From Bacteroidales bacterium (lineage in GTDB: Bacteria > Bacteroidota > Bacteroidia > Bacteroidales > P3): a stretch of DNA of 44,036 nt. The notes beneath the pieces are model-generated. The model was given only the letters and a program-made list of their open reading frames with translations, ran no database searches and was not told the origin of the DNA. Below are positions 42,091-44,036 of the stretch, piece after piece (position 1 is the first letter of the stretch; the number at the start of each line of letters is the position of its first letter). The DNA lies in the NCBI GenBank assembly GCA_017646685.1, contig JAGCLZ010000041.1:1-44036 (forward strand). Reading direction: 5' to 3'. The position numbers were made by a program, and so were the translations under genes.

Positions 42091-43059
42091 TTACAATTTT
42101 ATTTGTTTTGATGTTTCGTGCTTGCCGAATAGTTTTAGTTGGAACAGTTTTAGGCGGATGAAATGAAATATTTTCTCGTCTTTGTCCCAATATATAAGAA
42201 TTATTATTGCAGCTATAATCAGTCCGAGGCCGCCTATTATTCCGGCCGGAGTGGGGCCGAGGAGGGTGTTGTCGTTAGTAGCTGCAAAGAACAATCCTGC
42301 TCCTGCAAAACTGTTGATGGCACCATGGGCTATAACGCCGGGTATGCAGCTTTGTGTTTTCATACAGAGGTAGGAGAATATCGTTGCCAATGCGATGCAG
42401 AATATGCACATCATTACGATGCCTACAATGGGGTAGCCCCAATAGTCGGTGCCGTAATTGTGTCCCAATGCAATGATGGGTGCGTGCCATAGCCCCCATA
42501 TAGTTCCGGTGACGAGCAACATGGGTATTCTAGACATCTTGTTTGCCATCTTGGGCAATAGGTATCCACGCCATCCCCATTCCTCGCCAAAGCAGGTGAT
42601 GAAGTTTAAGATAGGTCCGAATAGTACGGCTGTTATTGTTTGGCCTATTATAAGTACTTTCAGCGGAGGCATATTGGCAGGTAATTCTCCGCCAACTTCT
42701 GACATTGTTTTCATGATGTAGCCCGAATTGGGGTCGAACTGTTCGGGGAAGCATAGGTAATACACTACAGCTCCTATTGTGCTAAGCACCGATGGTGCCA
42801 ACCATGCAAACAGATAATACTTTATGTTGCCTTTGAAGTGGGGGTGAATCCACGAGTTGCGGAATCCTTCGCCGGTGATAAGGCGTGTAAGAACCACGCA
42901 TAGTGCCGGTATAAACATCACACCGGCCACAGCAAGTGTCACGATAGGATTTGTGCCATAGCCGTATTGTCCGACAAGAGGATAGATTATCCCAAATTCT
43001 ACTGCAAAGGTAATTCCAAACACCAATGCCAGAAAAATAATTATTCTTTTAGTTTCCAT
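42091..43059 (-). CDS. CPBP-family intramembrane metalloprotease
   Basis: 322 residues, multi-helix membrane protein. Catalytic motifs are intact: E159-E160-WGW-R164 in CFGEEWGWRGYLLP, H192 in WGLWHAP, and H245-GAI-N249 in VIAHGAIN. Members cleave prenylated or amphipathic substrates inside the membrane, or process or protect against bacteriocins. The start lies 5 bp after the small ribbon-helix-helix gene, so it is in an operon. Substrate is unknown. Confidence 0.9.
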   Translation of the reverse strand: METKRIIIFLALVFGITFAVEFGIIYPLVGQYGYGTNPIVTLAVAGVMFIPALCVVLTRLITGEGFRNSWIHPHFKGNIKYYLFAWLAPSVLSTIGAVVYYLCFPEQFDPNSGYIMKTMSEVGGELPANMPPLKVLIIGQTITAVLFGPILNFITCFGEEWGWRGYLLPKMANKMSRIPMLLVTGTIWGLWHAPIIALGHNYGTDYWGYPIVGIVMMCIFCIALATIFSYLCMKTQSCIPGVIAHGAINSFAGAGLFFAATNDNTLLGPTPAGIIGGLGLIIAAIIILIYWDKDEKIFHFIRLKLFQLKLFGKHETSKQIKL

Positions 43060-43064
43060 AACTC

Positions 43065-43238
43065 TTACTCTTTATCTTTCTTTGTTGTTGATTTCTTTGG
43101 TAAACGTTTGTTTTTCTTCAAAGCTTCATTCAGTATCCATTCTATTTGCCCGTTGGTGCTGCGGAACTCGTCCGCAGCCCATTTCTCGATGGCTTCGAAT
43201 ATCTCGGCATCAACGCGTAAGGCAAATGACTTTTTCAT
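43065..43238 (-). CDS. Small Arc/ribbon-helix-helix protein
   Basis: A 57-residue protein that reads MKKSFALRVDAEIFEAIEKW, then AADEFRSTNGQIEWILNEAL, and a lysine-rich tail ending KKDKE. The strand KSFALRVD and the two helices are the Arc-type ribbon-helix-helix fold, which binds DNA as a dimer. Arc-like proteins of this form commonly sit beside SPFH genes in Bacteroidetes. It lies 20 bp after the SPFH gene and 5 bp before CPBP, so it probably autoregulates this operon. Confidence 0.85.
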   Translation of the reverse strand: MKKSFALRVDAEIFEAIEKWAADEFRSTNGQIEWILNEALKKNKRLPKKSTTKKDKE

Positions 43239-43258
43239 TTCTCAACTTTTTGAATTAA

Positions 43259-44036
43259 TTAGTACAAGCTACCTGTGTTTATAACAGGACTTGCCGATTC
43301 GTCGGCACAAAGCACTACCAATAAATTGCTTACCATAGCGGCTTTGCGTTCTTCGTCAAGTTCAACAATGTTGTCTTCGCTAAGTTTCTTCAATGCCAAG
43401 TCCACCATACTTACAGCACCTTCCACTATCTTTTCACGAGCCGATATTATAGCGTCGGCTTGTTGGCGACGTAGCATGGCACTAGCTATCTCCGAGCTGT
43501 AGGCCAAATAGTTGATACGAGCCTCGATGATTTCTATACCGGCAATGGCAAGGTGCGAACTAAGTTCTGCTTCCAAGCAATTGTTTATCTCGTCGCCACC
43601 CGAACGTAGTGTCATTTCTTCGGAGGTGCCGTCGATATTGTCGTAGGCATACATTCCTGCCACTTTACGAAGGGCAGCATCGCTTTGTACTTTCACAAAG
43701 TTGTCGAAACTGCGTAGGTTTATAACCGAAGAAGCACTATTTTTGTTGGACTTATCTTCTGATGACGATACTTCAAAGCAAGCTTTGTAGGTGTCTTTTA
43801 TACGCCACACCACTATAAGCCCAATCATTATCGGATTACCCTTTTTGTCGTTCACCTTTATAGGTTCTACATCCATGTTGCTTATGCGAAGATACAGTTT
43901 TTTGCAGCCATACAATGGGTTGAACCAAAAGAAGCCGTTTTCCTTTACCGTGCCAACGTATTTGCCAAAGAAGGTAAATATCGCCGACTGGTTAGGCTGT
44001 ACAAGTTTGAAACCTATCAAATGGAAAGTCCATAAA
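43259..44036 (-). CDS. SPFH/Band 7 domain protein (5' end outside window)
   Basis: The frame stays open to the window edge (LWTFH before LIGFKLVQPNQS), so the start codon is beyond 44036. About 258 residues are visible. The SPFH core is clear: SAIFTFFGKYVGTVKENGFFWFNPLY, DVEPIKVNDKKGNPIMIGLIVVWRIKDT, and the later coiled-coil region (LRRQQADAIISAREKIVEGA). SPFH proteins form cage-like membrane microdomains that hold partner proteases. The C-terminus here is VLCADESASPVINTGSLY. It is the first visible gene of the minus-strand operon with the RHH protein and CPBP proteases. Confidence 0.92.
   Translation of the reverse strand, partial: LWTFHLIGFKLVQPNQSAIFTFFGKYVGTVKENGFFWFNPLYGCKKLYLRISNMDVEPIKVNDKKGNPIMIGLIVVWRIKDTYKACFEVSSSEDKSNKNSASSVINLRSFDNFVKVQSDAALRKVAGMYAYDNIDGTSEEMTLRSGGDEINNCLEAELSSHLAIAGIEIIEARINYLAYSSEIASAMLRRQQADAIISAREKIVEGAVSMVDLALKKLSEDNIVELDEERKAAMVSNLLVVLCADESASPVINTGSLY

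Noticed and set aside
1..44036. tRNA or rRNA genes
   Set aside because: I looked for the GGTTCGAnnCC T-loop and for rRNA-like blocks on both strands and found none; GGTTCGAACAATG at 17779 is part of the 88-bp repeat.

Overview
This window comes from a member of the Bacteroidetes, most likely an anaerobic Bacteroidales. The evidence is AT-rich DNA, repeated TAnnTTTG promoter boxes, type IX secretion (T9SS) C-terminal sorting domains, HU-like DNA-binding proteins, a MurF-alanine racemase fusion, and a fumarate reductase of the cytochrome b558 type. There is no catalase or superoxide dismutase. Oxygen defence rests on flavodiiron, rubredoxin and rubrerythrin proteins. I see no rRNA, tRNA, insertion sequence or CRISPR array, and the window looks chromosomal.

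Layout. 1-2022: the end of a T9SS cargo gene and a convergent flippase. 2237-4213: carbamate kinase and ornithine carbamoyltransferase. 4276-6060: a DEAD-box RNA helicase with a long leader. 6253-7454: two genes of unknown function. 7640-7854: a phased repeat array. 8092-12093: a TPR protein and MurF-Alr. 12437-16872: an oxygen and peroxide defence cluster (flavodiiron protein, Hrb, rubrerythrin, ferritin, PerR-like regulator, rubredoxin, small winged-helix protein, reverse rubrerythrin) behind a structured leader. 17093-17877: a long leader full of repeats. 17878-21127: three HU-like proteins and two paralogous outer-membrane barrels. 21275-23074: a ClC protein. 23320-24430: prfB with its +1 frameshift. 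24473-28139: frdCAB. 28213-28575: yraN. 28576-29366: repeat arrays. 29367-32707: a putative H2-sensing module (2Fe-2S ferredoxin, group C-like [FeFe] hydrogenase with PAS domain, SpoIIE-type phosphatase). 32708-33285: more repeats. 33286-37880: three exported proteins, two with T9SS tails and one M6-like metalloprotease. 38407-38940: a lipoprotein. 39102-44036: a minus-strand operon of SPFH protein, ribbon-helix-helix protein, two CPBP proteins and an ABC exporter.

Two things stand out. The first is the sensor operon: the H-cluster cysteines are kept but the surrounding motifs are altered, and the gene sits 9 bp ahead of a PP2C-type phosphatase, so H2 or redox state probably controls protein dephosphorylation. 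The second is a set of degenerate arrays in at least five intergenic places (near 7.7, 17.4, 28.7, 29.0 and 33.0 kb). Units are 21-23 bp long and keep exact phase although their sequence drifts. Each array has its own word, except that those at 28.7 and 33.0 kb, on either side of the sensor operon, share one core.

Physiology inferred: a fermentative anaerobe that makes succinate through fumarate reductase, can gain ATP from carbamoyl phosphate, monitors H2 or redox state, survives brief oxygen exposure, and secretes proteins through T9SS. OTC and frdCAB show a strong bias to GCT, GGT, CGT and AAC-type codons, as expected of very highly expressed genes. All family assignments are from reading motifs; no database search was run.
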